This document shows, in pieces, positions 52,585 through 61,668 of a stretch of DNA of 64,000 nt; position 1 is the first letter of the stretch, and the number at the start of each line of letters is the position of its first letter. The translations under genes were made by a program, and so were the position numbers. This DNA comes from Jatrophihabitans sp. GAS493 (lineage in GTDB: Bacteria; Actinomycetota; Actinomycetes; Mycobacteriales; Jatrophihabitantaceae). The stretch is taken from the NCBI RefSeq assembly GCF_900230215.1, contig NZ_LT907982.1, positions 186,001 through 250,000 on the forward strand, given 5' to 3'. The notes under the pieces are model-generated. The model had not been told where the DNA came from, did no database searches, and saw only the letters and a list, made by a program, of their open reading frames with translations.

Positions 52585-55500
52585 CATCGCGAATCGTAAG
52601 TCGACCGGCTCGTAGGGTGCCTCCAACGCAGACGCGCGCCGCCGTGACCATTGCGGCGCCACCGACGCTGCCTGAGGCCCGGGCCGGCTCCCCGGCGATT
52701 CAGCTGCTGCTGCCGATCGTCGGTGCCGTCTCGTCGATGACGATGATGATCACGCTGCGCCGAAGCCCGCTGATGGTCGCGGCCGGGGTGCTGATGATGA
52801 GCGCCGCCGTCCTCGGAGCGGGCGCGATGCTGGCCAGCCAACGCGGGCAGGCAGCGCGCACCTGCCGCACGCTTCGCAGCCGCTACCTCGACTACCTGGA
52901 CGAGGTGCGCGCCCAGCTTCAAGACGAGGAGTCGCAGCATCGAGCCGCCGCACTGACGTCGCACCCCGACCCGTCCGTCCTGGCCGAGTTGATCCGCTCC
53001 CCCTCCCGGCTCTGGGAGCGACGGCGCGCCGATCCAGATTTCCTCCGCCTCCGCATCGGCGTCGGAGAGGTGCCCTGGCGCGATATTGAGGTACGTGACG
53101 AGTCATCGCCACTTCAGCCGACCGACCCCTTCATGACCGGGGAGGCACGCACTCTCGCCGAACGATTCCACCGACGCGCCGGGATGCCGATCGCGATCGA
53201 CCTCGACTCCGCCGGCGACGTTGCACTTGTCGGTAGCCGACGGGCGACGCTTCGAGCCGCACGCGGCCTGGCCAGCCAGCTGATGAGCCTCCACTCGCCG
53301 CACGACGTGAGCATCGCGCTCGCCTGTCCCCCTGAACACGCTCAGGATTGGGGGTGGCTGCTCTGGGCGCCGCATGCCGCAGCGACGTGCGTGGCGAACC
53401 CGGTCAGCGAACCCCGAACATCTGAGAGTCTCAGGGAGTTGGCGCAACTTCTCGACGACGATCTGAAGCGGCGAGCCGAGCTGGTCGAGCAGACCCGTTA
53501 CAGCCTCTCCTCGATCGAGCCGGCGGTCATCGGTCAGCGGCTACTCATCTTCGCCGACCGGCCGCGCGCTGCGAACAACTCCGCGACGCTCGATGACGTC
53601 GCGGAGTTCGCACGACTTCCGCTCCCCGACGCCACCCTCGACCTTCCCACGGCTGGGATCACCTTGATTCACCTACTCCCCGACCATCTGGGGGAACCAG
53701 AGACCGTGCGAGTTCGCATAACGGTCGGCGACGATGGATCGGTCGTCGTCGAGGACCTACGCGCCAAGCCGGCCAAGCACAGCCCAGTGAGCGGCGCGGC
53801 CGGACCCGGCTACGAGCGCGTGACCGGAGTACTGGACGACGTATCGCCCGCCCGGGCCGAGGCGTTGGCTCGCTACCTGGCTCCACTGCGACCCGACTCG
53901 GCGAACTTGGGGGTGGCGAATCCATTGATCGACCCGCCGGACAACGCAGCGATACTCGGCGTTGACGACCTGAGCCTGCCGAATGCCTGGAAGCCGCGAA
54001 GCCCTCGTGATTTCTTGCGAGTTCCGATTGGCACAGACGACAGCGGCGGCGCCGTCATGCTCGATCTGAAGGAGTCCGCCCAGCTGGGAATGGGACCGCA
54101 CGGCCTCTGCGTCGGGGCCACCGGCTCCGGCAAGAGCGAGCTGTTGCGCACCCTGATCGCCGCTCTCGCCGTCACACATCCACCCGACGATCTCGCCCTG
54201 TTGCTGGTGGACTACAAGGGCGGCGCGGCATTCGCGCCACTGGCGCGGTTACCGCACGTCTGCGGGCTGATCACCAACCTCTCCGATGACCAGGGCCTGA
54301 TCGAGCGAGCTCACGCCAGTCTGGCCGGCGAGGTGCTACGACGCCAGACCGCCCTTAAGCGGGCCGGCGACCTCGCCGACATCGGCCAGTACCGACAACT
54401 TCGAGCGGCATCACGCCCCGACCTACCGTCGCTGCCCCACCTGCTCGTGGTGATCGACGAATTCGCGGAACTCCTCGCCGCGCAGGAGGAGTTCGTCGAC
54501 CTCTTCCTGACGATCGGTCGGATCGGACGTTCGATCGGTATCCACCTACTGCTGGCCAGCCAGCGGATCGAGACGGGGCGGCTTCGCGGCCTCGAGACGT
54601 ACCTCTCCTACCGACTCGCCCTACGTACCTTCTCCGAGGCAGAGTCCACCATGGTCCTCGACTCCCCGGACGCGTACCGACTCCCGCCCGTTCCGGGCTT
54701 CGGCTGGCTGAAGGTCGACAGCAGCGTCTACACCCGATTCCGCGCCGCCTACGTCTCCGGCCGGGCCGCAGAACGAGCCTCGCCGCAGCCCGCGGCTGAC
54801 CCCGCGGCTGCTCGCCCCATCCTGCACCTGCCCTTCTACGCCGGACTTGCGACGGGCAACGGCACTTCGCACGACGACGTCGCGATCGTCGAACGGCGCA
54901 CCGTCGAAGCGACGCTGCTGGACTCGGTGGCCGAAGCGATCGAGAGGCTAGGCGGCCAGCCGGTCGATCCAATCTGGCTGCCTCCGCTGCCGGGCATGCT
55001 GACTCTTGATCAGGTGATCGGGCGGCCGGCCGCCGTACCAGGACGTGGCCTTCAGACCACCGGCCTCGCCCGACCCGCTCCGTCCGAACTCAGAGCGGTG
55101 ATCGGGCTGGTGGACGACCCGCGTCAGCAGCGGCAGTACCCGTGGAGTCTCGACCTCACGGCTGCCGGTGGCCACGTGGCCATCGTCGGCGGCCCACAAT
55201 CGGGCAAGTCGAACCTGCTGCGCGCCATCGCCGTCTCACTCGCCCTGACATACACGCCGGAGGAGGTTTCGCTCTATGGCTTGGATCTCGGCAGCGGCGG
55301 GCTCTCCAGACTCCGCCAGCTGCCCCATGTCGGCGGTGTCGCAACCCGCAACGATCGCGAGCGACTCAACAGAACGGTGGCCGAACTGCGCCGCATGATC
55401 GACGAACGGCAGGAGATCTTCCGGGTGCACTCGATCGACTCGGTGGAGCAGTTGCGCGCCGAGCGGGCGGCCGGACGGCCACCGAGTCTGCCGGCGTCCG

Positions 55501-56717
55501 ACCTGGTGCTGCTCATCGACGACGCCGGCGCCCTGCGCAGCGACCTGGAGTCGCTCGAGCCCGCAGTCACCGATCTGATCACCCGGGGCTCCGGCGTCGG
55601 GCTTCACGTGATCGCAGCGGTGACCCGCTGGAACGAGCTGCGGATGGGCGACCAGGCCGCGTATGGCACCCGAATCGAACTGCGCTTGAACGAGCCGGGC
55701 GACTCAGTCGTCAGTCGCCGCCTGGCCGATGCGATCCGCCCCGACCAACGCGGCCGGGTTGTCACCGAGCAACATCGCGGCGCCACCGATTTCGGCCACC
55801 CGACGACCGCACAGCCCCTCTACGCGCAGGCCGCACTGGCCCGAACCGACGCCCAGGCGTCGGCGACGGGCCTCCTCCAAGCGCTTGAGGAGGCAGGGCG
55901 GGCCAGCGCCGCTGCCTGGCCCGGACGTCGAGCTGAGCAGATCCGGGTGCTGCCACCGATGGTTCGCCCGGAGGAGCTTCCGGACTTCATCGACGAACCT
56001 GACCTGATTCCGATCGGAGTCAGCGAGACGACGCTCGAGCCGGCGCTGCTGGACCTCTTCGATGTGGATCAGCATCTGCTGGTGCTCGGCGATACCCGAT
56101 CGGGGAAGACGACACTGCTGCGAGCGATCGCCGGCGCCGTTACCGATCGCAGATCGGAGCAGGAGCTGGTTGTCGCCGTCGTCAACCAGCGCCGGGGGTT
56201 GTCGGGCGCCGTCTCCGAGGCCCACCTCGGCGGGTACGCAAGCTCCGCGGCCCAAGCTGAGGGGCTCGCCCACTCGATCGCCGCCGAATTGGCCCGGCGC
56301 TCGGCCAACCTCGACGACCCTACATCCGGCGGCGCCCCGGGCACGGATCGCGGCGCTCCACTGATCGTGCTCATCGTCGACGACTACGAGCTGCTCACCG
56401 CGGCCGGCAGCCAGCCGCTGGGCCCACTGCTGCCTTACCTGCCGGCGGCGCGTGATCTTGGTCTGCACGTCGTACTCGCCCGGCCGGTGGCCGGGGCGTC
56501 GCGGGGTATCTGGGATGGCTTCGTACAGGGCCTGCGCGACGGTGGAGCCGTTGGTCTGCTGATGGACGGCGACCGATCCGAAGGGCAGCTCTTCCCCGGG
56601 ACCTACCCATCGCGCCAACCGCCCGGACGGGGCCTGCTGGTGCGCCGGGGTGAGGCACCACAGCTGGTGCAGACCGCCCTCCATCCGTCTGCGCGACCGG
56701 TGGGGCGCGCGCGATGA
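52581..56717 (+). CDS. eccC: EccC-type FtsK/SpoIIIE ATPase of the type VII secretion system
   Basis: A 1378-residue ATPase. GTG 52581 overlaps the previous stop, like the other coupled genes; the frame is open to 52557. Two membrane spans (residues about 35-80) are followed by a DUF-like connector and three ATPase domains. Walker A motifs are GATGSGKS (512-519), GGPQSGKS (870-877) and GDTRSGKT (1170-1177). Walker B-like motifs are LVVIDEFAEL, LVLLIDDAGAL and IVLIVDDYELL. All three P-loops look complete. It is the motor and substrate-recognition subunit. Confidence 0.95.
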   Translation: MTSRIVSRPARRVPPTQTRAAVTIAAPPTLPEARAGSPAIQLLLPIVGAVSSMTMMITLRRSPLMVAAGVLMMSAAVLGAGAMLASQRGQAARTCRTLRSRYLDYLDEVRAQLQDEESQHRAAALTSHPDPSVLAELIRSPSRLWERRRADPDFLRLRIGVGEVPWRDIEVRDESSPLQPTDPFMTGEARTLAERFHRRAGMPIAIDLDSAGDVALVGSRRATLRAARGLASQLMSLHSPHDVSIALACPPEHAQDWGWLLWAPHAAATCVANPVSEPRTSESLRELAQLLDDDLKRRAELVEQTRYSLSSIEPAVIGQRLLIFADRPRAANNSATLDDVAEFARLPLPDATLDLPTAGITLIHLLPDHLGEPETVRVRITVGDDGSVVVEDLRAKPAKHSPVSGAAGPGYERVTGVLDDVSPARAEALARYLAPLRPDSANLGVANPLIDPPDNAAILGVDDLSLPNAWKPRSPRDFLRVPIGTDDSGGAVMLDLKESAQLGMGPHGLCVGATGSGKSELLRTLIAALAVTHPPDDLALLLVDYKGGAAFAPLARLPHVCGLITNLSDDQGLIERAHASLAGEVLRRQTALKRAGDLADIGQYRQLRAASRPDLPSLPHLLVVIDEFAELLAAQEEFVDLFLTIGRIGRSIGIHLLLASQRIETGRLRGLETYLSYRLALRTFSEAESTMVLDSPDAYRLPPVPGFGWLKVDSSVYTRFRAAYVSGRAAERASPQPAADPAAARPILHLPFYAGLATGNGTSHDDVAIVERRTVEATLLDSVAEAIERLGGQPVDPIWLPPLPGMLTLDQVIGRPAAVPGRGLQTTGLARPAPSELRAVIGLVDDPRQQRQYPWSLDLTAAGGHVAIVGGPQSGKSNLLRAIAVSLALTYTPEEVSLYGLDLGSGGLSRLRQLPHVGGVATRNDRERLNRTVAELRRMIDERQEIFRVHSIDSVEQLRAERAAGRPPSLPASDLVLLIDDAGALRSDLESLEPAVTDLITRGSGVGLHVIAAVTRWNELRMGDQAAYGTRIELRLNEPGDSVVSRRLADAIRPDQRGRVVTEQHRGATDFGHPTTAQPLYAQAALARTDAQASATGLLQALEEAGRASAAAWPGRRAEQIRVLPPMVRPEELPDFIDEPDLIPIGVSETTLEPALLDLFDVDQHLLVLGDTRSGKTTLLRAIAGAVTDRRSEQELVVAVVNQRRGLSGAVSEAHLGGYASSAAQAEGLAHSIAAELARRSANLDDPTSGGAPGTDRGAPLIVLIVDDYELLTAAGSQPLGPLLPYLPAARDLGLHVVLARPVAGASRGIWDGFVQGLRDGGAVGLLMDGDRSEGQLFPGTYPSRQPPGRGLLVRRGEAPQLVQTALHPSARPVGRAR

Positions 56718-57070
56718 GCGAGATCGTTCTCCTCACCGACACCGCACCACAGCCGGAGCACATCGTGTCGGCCCTGCGTGCGGTGAACGGGGCGTACCCC
56801 GGGCTGCGGGCCGGCGTCGAGCCGCTACCGGGACAGTTGCACGGCCTGTTGCATCTCGTCACCCCGGACGGGGATAAGGCGGTGACAATCGATGCCGCCC
56901 GCTTCGTCCCGGTGCCGGGCGAGGCGAAACGCCTACTCGGCGTGGAATGCTCAGAACCCGCGTGGTGGACCGAGGTCCGCGCCGGCGCAGGGCCTGAGTC
57001 CGGCGCCATCCAACAGCTCTTCGCCACCACCCTGGCCGAGGCGCTCGGGGGCGACGCCGTGATCGCGTAA
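56714..57070 (+). CDS. Small T7SS-cluster protein of unknown function, 118 aa
   Basis: ATG overlaps the eccC stop by four bases. The protein is soluble, with beta strands (IVLLTDTAPQPEHIVSALRA, HGLLHLVTPDGDKAVTIDAA) and an acidic C-terminal half. No domain is recognised. It ends the plus-strand operon, 20 bp before the convergent ispF gene. Confidence 0.65.
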   Translation: MSEIVLLTDTAPQPEHIVSALRAVNGAYPGLRAGVEPLPGQLHGLLHLVTPDGDKAVTIDAARFVPVPGEAKRLLGVECSEPAWWTEVRAGAGPESGAIQQLFATTLAEALGGDAVIA

Positions 57071-57090
57071 GAATCCCCCCGGCCGGAGGA

Positions 57091-57573
57091 TCAGGGCGAC
57101 TGGGAGATGAGAGCGTTCGCGATTGCCGCGATCCCCTCGCCGCGCCCCGTCAATCCCAGCCCGTCCGTGGTCGTCGCGCTGAGCGACACCGCGGCCCCGT
57201 CCAGGGCGTCGCTCAATGCGCGCTGCGCCTCGTCTCGGCGCGGACCGATCTTCGGACGGTTCCCGATCACCTGCACAGCCACATTGCCGATGCTCCAGCC
57301 GCCCGCCTGCAGCAGGCGAAGCACCTCGGCCAGCAGCGTCGCCCCGGATGCGCCCGCGAACTCCGGGCGGTCCACCCCGAATATGGAGCCCAGGTCGCCG
57401 AGCCCGGCCGCCGAGAGGAGCGCGTCGCAGATCGCGTGCGCGGCTACGTCACCGTCGGAGTGCCCGGCACACCCATCCACCCCCGGCCACAGGACGCCGG
57501 CGATCCAACACGGACGCCCAACCTCGGTCGGGTGGACGTCCACGCCGACTCCGACTCGAAACGGCACGCTCAT
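57091..57573 (-). CDS. ispF: 2-C-methyl-D-erythritol 2,4-cyclodiphosphate synthase
   Basis: A 160-residue MEP-pathway enzyme. [20 protein letters not shown] and [20 protein letters not shown] hold the zinc ligands (Asp, His, His), and GDLGSIF follows. The trimer tail has [19 protein letters not shown]. The start overlaps the ispD stop by four bases, so they are translated together; IspD makes CDP-ME, which IspE phosphorylates before IspF cyclises it. Confidence 0.97.
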   Translation of the reverse strand: MSVPFRVGVGVDVHPTEVGRPCWIAGVLWPGVDGCAGHSDGDVAAHAICDALLSAAGLGDLGSIFGVDRPEFAGASGATLLAEVLRLLQAGGWSIGNVAVQVIGNRPKIGPRRDEAQRALSDALDGAAVSLSATTTDGLGLTGRGEGIAAIANALISQSP

Positions 57574-58364
57574 CGGACCCCCCGCGGCGAACCAGAGCGC
57601 TGTGGGGAATCAACGCGCGGCTGCGAATCAACGCGCGGCGGCGAATCGCCGTGCGGCGGCGCATCGCCGTGCGGCGGCGCATCAACGCGCTGCGATGTCG
57701 GCCCAAGGCCAGCCCGTCGGGCCACCAACGCCTCAGCGACGAAGAGGTCCCACGGATGGGTGATCTTGAACGCCTCGTCGGAGCCGTCGACGACCACAAC
57801 CCGGCCGCCGTCGGCCTCCACGAGGGCCGCGTCATCGGTGACGGTGACCGCATGCAGGTGAGCGGCGGCCAGCGCGCTCCGGCTGAAACCCTGAGGGGTC
57901 TGGACCGCCCGCAGGTCGGCCCGGTCAACGGTGGCGACGACCTCGCTACCGCGGACCCGCTTGATGGTGTCGGAGACCGGCCGCACCGGAATCACCGCCT
58001 CCGCACCGTCCCGTAGCTCACTCAGCACCCGATCGATCACCGCCGTCGGCACGAACGGCCGGGCCACGTCGTGCACCAGCACGACATCGACATCCGGCTG
58101 CAGGGCGGCGAGCCCCGCCTGCACCGAATCCTGCCTGGCCTCGCCGCCGGCCACCACCGTCGCTGCCGGGCTCAGCCGCGCGACCTCGGCGAGACGATCA
58201 GCGGGGGCGACCACAACGAGGTCACGCACCGCAACGTGCCCGACGAAGGGCACCAGCGCATGCTCGATCAGGGTCTGGCCGCCCACCCGGGCGAAGGCCT
58301 TCGGCTCGGCCGCCCCGAGGCGACGTCCAGCGCCGGCGGCAACGAAAATGGCGGCAACGATCAT
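57570..58364 (-). CDS. ispD: 2-C-methyl-D-erythritol 4-phosphate cytidylyltransferase with C-terminal repeat tail
   Basis: A 264-residue enzyme that makes CDP-ME from MEP and CTP. The nucleotide loop is [42 protein letters not shown] and ITHPWDL follow. The fold ends near residue 225; the last 35-40 residues are five hexapeptide repeats ([30 protein letters not shown]) from an 18-bp tandem array. Typical IspD lacks this. Between carD and ispF, as in mycobacteria. Confidence 0.96.
   Translation of the reverse strand: MIVAAIFVAAGAGRRLGAAEPKAFARVGGQTLIEHALVPFVGHVAVRDLVVVAPADRLAEVARLSPAATVVAGGEARQDSVQAGLAALQPDVDVVLVHDVARPFVPTAVIDRVLSELRDGAEAVIPVRPVSDTIKRVRGSEVVATVDRADLRAVQTPQGFSRSALAAAHLHAVTVTDDAALVEADGGRVVVVDGSDEAFKITHPWDLFVAEALVARRAGLGPTSQRVDAPPHGDAPPHGDSPPRVDSQPRVDSPQRSGSPRGVR
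57605..57694 (-). repeat. 18-bp tandem repeat coding the hexapeptide tail of IspD
   Basis: Five 18-bp units starting at 57605, 57623, 57641, 57659 and 57677 (for example GCGAATCAACGCGCGGCG). They are imperfect, so older than the near-identical 78-bp array at 28265. Confidence 0.9.
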
Positions 58365-58404
58365 CAGATCGTCACCGCCATCTTCGTAAGTGCTTCGGTC
58401 GAAA

Positions 58405-58905
58405 CTAAACCGCTTCGGCTACGGCCTCGGCCAGTACCTCGTCGAGCACCAGCTCGGCCTTGTCTTCGTTGGTGCCTTCGGCCAGTGCCAGCTCGCTCAC
58501 CAGGATCTGGCGCGCCTTGGCCAGCATGCGCTTCTCACCGGCGGAGAGGCCGCGGTCCTTGTCACGGCGCCACAGGTCACGAACGACCTCGGCGACCTTG
58601 TTGACGTCACCGGAGGCGAGCTTCTCGCCGTTGGCCTTGTACCGGCGCGACCAGTTGGTCGGCTCCTCGGTGTGCGGCGCGCGAAGCACCTCGAACACCC
58701 GGTCCAGACCCTCCTGGCCTACTACGTCACGCACACCGACAATCTCGGCATTGTCTGCAGGAACGAGAACTGTCAGATCACCCTGGGCCACTTTGAGTAC
58801 CAGGTAAATCTTCACCTCGCCCTTGATCGTTCGCTCTTCGATTGCCTCGATTTTCGCTGCCCCGTGATGCGGGTAGACAACGGTCTCGCCGACTTTATAC
58901 GTCAT
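58405..58905 (-). CDS. carD: CarD/CdnL-type RNA polymerase regulator
   Basis: A 166-residue protein. The N-terminal RNAP-interacting (TRCF-RID-like) domain is [20 protein letters not shown], then [19 protein letters not shown]. The DNA-binding helical domain follows ([20 protein letters not shown], then [19 protein letters not shown], with Trp NWSRRY). In mycobacteria CarD stabilises the open promoter complex and is essential. It precedes ispD by 40 bp on the same strand. Confidence 0.97.
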   Translation of the reverse strand: MTYKVGETVVYPHHGAAKIEAIEERTIKGEVKIYLVLKVAQGDLTVLVPADNAEIVGVRDVVGQEGLDRVFEVLRAPHTEEPTNWSRRYKANGEKLASGDVNKVAEVVRDLWRRDKDRGLSAGEKRMLAKARQILVSELALAEGTNEDKAELVLDEVLAEAVAEAV

Positions 58906-59183
58906 GTGCGCGTGCCCCTTTCAAGACTTCAAGGGTAACACGCGCCACATAACTACTGGGGCTGAACGAATTACACCCCAGTCATGCCGGTGCCTCACCC
59001 GCGGTCGGGGACGCGTCCGGGTGCGGGCAATGCAACGCTGATCAGAGCCGGACGATGGGGCGTCACAGCGAGTCGCTACTCTGTCAACGTCGCAACATTG
59101 AAGATGGATTGCACTGGATGCCCCGGTCAGGTCCCAAGTCGGATCCTGGGTTCACCAGTTCGCACGTTTCAGGAGGCCGCAAG

Positions 59184-59999
59184 ATGAGTGCTCTGCCGAG
59201 TGGTCCGCGCCGACTAGGCTTCGCGGCCGCACTCAGCGCGGTCGTGCTGTTGAGCGGATGTGCCGCCGGACAGCGCAGCGGCACCGCGCAGGAGGTCCCG
59301 GTAGTCGACGGAACGGGCTCAAGCATCGGTGACTGCACCAACCTCACCAAGAGTTGCATCACGCTCAGCGCGGTCTCCATCGTGGCTCCTGAGAGCAAGA
59401 GCTACGCCAAGGGTTCATCCGCCGAGATCCAGCTCATCATCGCCAACTCCGGCCACCAGGATGACACGCTAACCAGCGTCACCTCTGACTCCGCCGCCAC
59501 CGTTTACCTGTACAAGAACGCGGCCACGGCGAGCGCCGCGGCCGGCCTGGCCGCGCTGCAGTCCGGCGCGACCGACTCGGCCACCCCGACCAGCTCGGCA
59601 CCAACCAGCTCAGCACCAGCCGAGAGCTCGGCCAGCGACTCGGCAGGCTCCTCCGCGGCCTCCGGTTCAGCGTCGGGGTCGGCCACCGGTTCGCCCAGTG
59701 TTGACTCGGCCGCCGCCCAGTCCGCCGCCGCGGCCAAGCTCTCCGAGGCAGTTGCGGCGGCCGCACCGCTGAGCTCGCTGGACATCGCGGCCGGAAGTCG
59801 AGTCAGCATCGGCTATGGCGGGGACGCCTCCAACGTCCTGATCGCCGGCGGGCTCAAGGAAGAGCTCTTCCCGGCTCAGGCGATCAAGGTCACCTTCACG
59901 TTCGCCAGCGCGGGGACGTTGACCCTGTCGGTCCCAGTTCACCTCATTGAGGTCCCGGCGACGCCGCCGACGGTGAACGTCGCCCCGAGCGGCGAGTAG
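59184..59999 (+). CDS. lpqE: LpqE-like lipoprotein with Ser/Ala-rich insertion
   Basis: A 271-residue protein; AGGAGG lies 7 bases before ATG 59184. Signal FAAALSAVVLLSGC (lipobox LSGC) is followed by AAGQRSGTAQEVPVVDG, which matches the start of mycobacterial LpqE. A beta-sandwich domain follows (TLTSVTSDSAATVYLYK) and a C-terminal IKVTFTFASAGTLTLSVPV. Between them lies an insertion of about 75 residues rich in Ser and Ala (repeats like PTSSAPTSSAPAESSASDSA). The position between carD and radA is that of lpqE. Function unknown. Confidence 0.82.
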   Translation: MSALPSGPRRLGFAAALSAVVLLSGCAAGQRSGTAQEVPVVDGTGSSIGDCTNLTKSCITLSAVSIVAPESKSYAKGSSAEIQLIIANSGHQDDTLTSVTSDSAATVYLYKNAATASAAAGLAALQSGATDSATPTSSAPTSSAPAESSASDSAGSSAASGSASGSATGSPSVDSAAAQSAAAAKLSEAVAAAAPLSSLDIAAGSRVSIGYGGDASNVLIAGGLKEELFPAQAIKVTFTFASAGTLTLSVPVHLIEVPATPPTVNVAPSGE

Positions 60000-60117
60000 C
60001 CGTCCGGTCGACCACCCGCAGTCCGGTCGGTGGACAGCGATCCCGCCGATCTCGACACACCCACCGGCCAGACCGGCACTGAAGCGAATTGTCAGACCCT
60101 CGCCGTAGGTTGAGCGC

Positions 60118-61566
60118 GTGACCAAGCCAGCCAGCCAGCGCCGCCCCACTGCCCCGGGTTTCCACTGCACCGAGTGCGGCGCGACCTCGCTACGCTGGCT
60201 CGGCCGCTGTGGTGAATGCCAGGCCTGGGGCACCGTCATCGAGGTTGGCGCCTCCAGCAAAGCTCCAGCCACCCAGCGCAGCGCCGTGCAGCGTCCGGCC
60301 CAACCGATCGGCGACCTCGATCCCGAGCAGGCTCGGGCCCGCCCGACCGGCGTCGACGAGCTCGATCGGGTGCTCGGCGGCGGGCTCGTTCCGGGCTCGG
60401 TCGTGCTCTTGGCCGGTGAGCCCGGAGTCGGGAAGTCCACCCTGCTGCTCGAAGTGGCCCACCAGTACGCGGCTGCGGGTGGCAAGCCCGCGCTGATCGT
60501 CACCGGGGAGGAGTCACCGGCTCAGGTGCGACTGCGGGCCGAGCGCACCGGCGCCGTCCACCCAGCGCTCTTCCTGGCCGCTGAGAACGACCTCGGCGCT
60601 CTGCTCACCCACGTAGACCAGGTCGATCCGGGCTTGCTCGTGGTCGACTCGGTGCAGACGATCTCCACCGACACCGTCGACAGTGCGGCCGGCGGCGTGC
60701 CGCAGATCCGCGCCGTCACGGCCGGGCTCATCGCCGTAGCCAAGTCTCGCGGGATCGCCACCATCATCGTCGGCCACGTGACCAAGGACGGATCGATTGC
60801 CGGGCCCCGGGTCCTCGAGCACCTGGTCGACGTCGTACTGCACTTCGAAGGTGACCGGCACTCGGCCCTTCGGTTGATCCGCGCCACCAAGAATCGCTTC
60901 GGCGCGGCCGATGAGGTCGGCTGCTTCGAGATGCAGGAGAGCGGCGTAGTGGGGCTGGCCGACCCATCCGGCCTCTTCCTCTCCGACCGCTCCCACTCGG
61001 TCGCCGGAACCTGTGTCACCGTCAGCATCGAGGGTCGACGACCAATGGTCACCGAGGTCCAGGCCCTGGTTACGCGGGCCCTTCAGAACCCGAAGCGAGC
61101 CGTGACGAATCTGGATTCCAGCCGGGTCGGCATGCTGGTCGCCGTGCTCGGCAAACACGGAAACGTGCCCATCCACGACCACGACGTCTACGCCTCCACC
61201 GTCGGCGGTATCAGCGCCACCGAGCCCGCCGCCGACCTCGCGATTGCCATGGCGATCGCCTCGGCCTCCCGGATGCTGCCGCTGCCGGCCACCTTCTGCG
61301 CGATGGGTGAGGTCTCCCTCTCCGGCGATGTGCGACGCGTGGCCGGCATCGAACAGCGGTTGAGCGAGGCGTCCCGGCTCGGCTTCACCACGGCGCTGGT
61401 GCCGCTCGGGCACAATTCGGACGTCGTCGCGCCGTCCTCGGTCAAGGGCATCCGCACGCTGGCCGTCGCCACCATCGCCGACGCGTTGCGCGCGCTGGAG
61501 CGGCATGGCGGCCGTCAGCACACCGCCCGAACCCCGGTGCTGCGTCCGATACGTGGGGGCGCCTAG
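60118..61566 (+). CDS. radA: DNA repair protein RadA (Sms)
   Basis: A 482-residue RecA-like protein. The zinc finger is HCTECGATSLRWLGRCGECQ. Walker A LLAGEPGVGKSTLLLEVAHQ is near residue 103, and the RadA-specific KNRFGAADEVGCFEM follows. The C-terminal Lon-like domain ends the protein. It promotes branch migration in recombination and repair. GTG start at 60118. As in mycobacteria, disA follows. Confidence 0.96.
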   Translation: MTKPASQRRPTAPGFHCTECGATSLRWLGRCGECQAWGTVIEVGASSKAPATQRSAVQRPAQPIGDLDPEQARARPTGVDELDRVLGGGLVPGSVVLLAGEPGVGKSTLLLEVAHQYAAAGGKPALIVTGEESPAQVRLRAERTGAVHPALFLAAENDLGALLTHVDQVDPGLLVVDSVQTISTDTVDSAAGGVPQIRAVTAGLIAVAKSRGIATIIVGHVTKDGSIAGPRVLEHLVDVVLHFEGDRHSALRLIRATKNRFGAADEVGCFEMQESGVVGLADPSGLFLSDRSHSVAGTCVTVSIEGRRPMVTEVQALVTRALQNPKRAVTNLDSSRVGMLVAVLGKHGNVPIHDHDVYASTVGGISATEPAADLAIAMAIASASRMLPLPATFCAMGEVSLSGDVRRVAGIEQRLSEASRLGFTTALVPLGHNSDVVAPSSVKGIRTLAVATIADALRALERHGGRQHTARTPVLRPIRGGA

Positions 61567-61668
61567 GCGACGAATCAGCGCGCAACCGGTGTGCCCGGGC
61601 CGATTTTCAGGTGCGCGCCTAGCTACACTCTGTACTAACCCCCGAACCTGCTCGCACCGACGGAAGCG

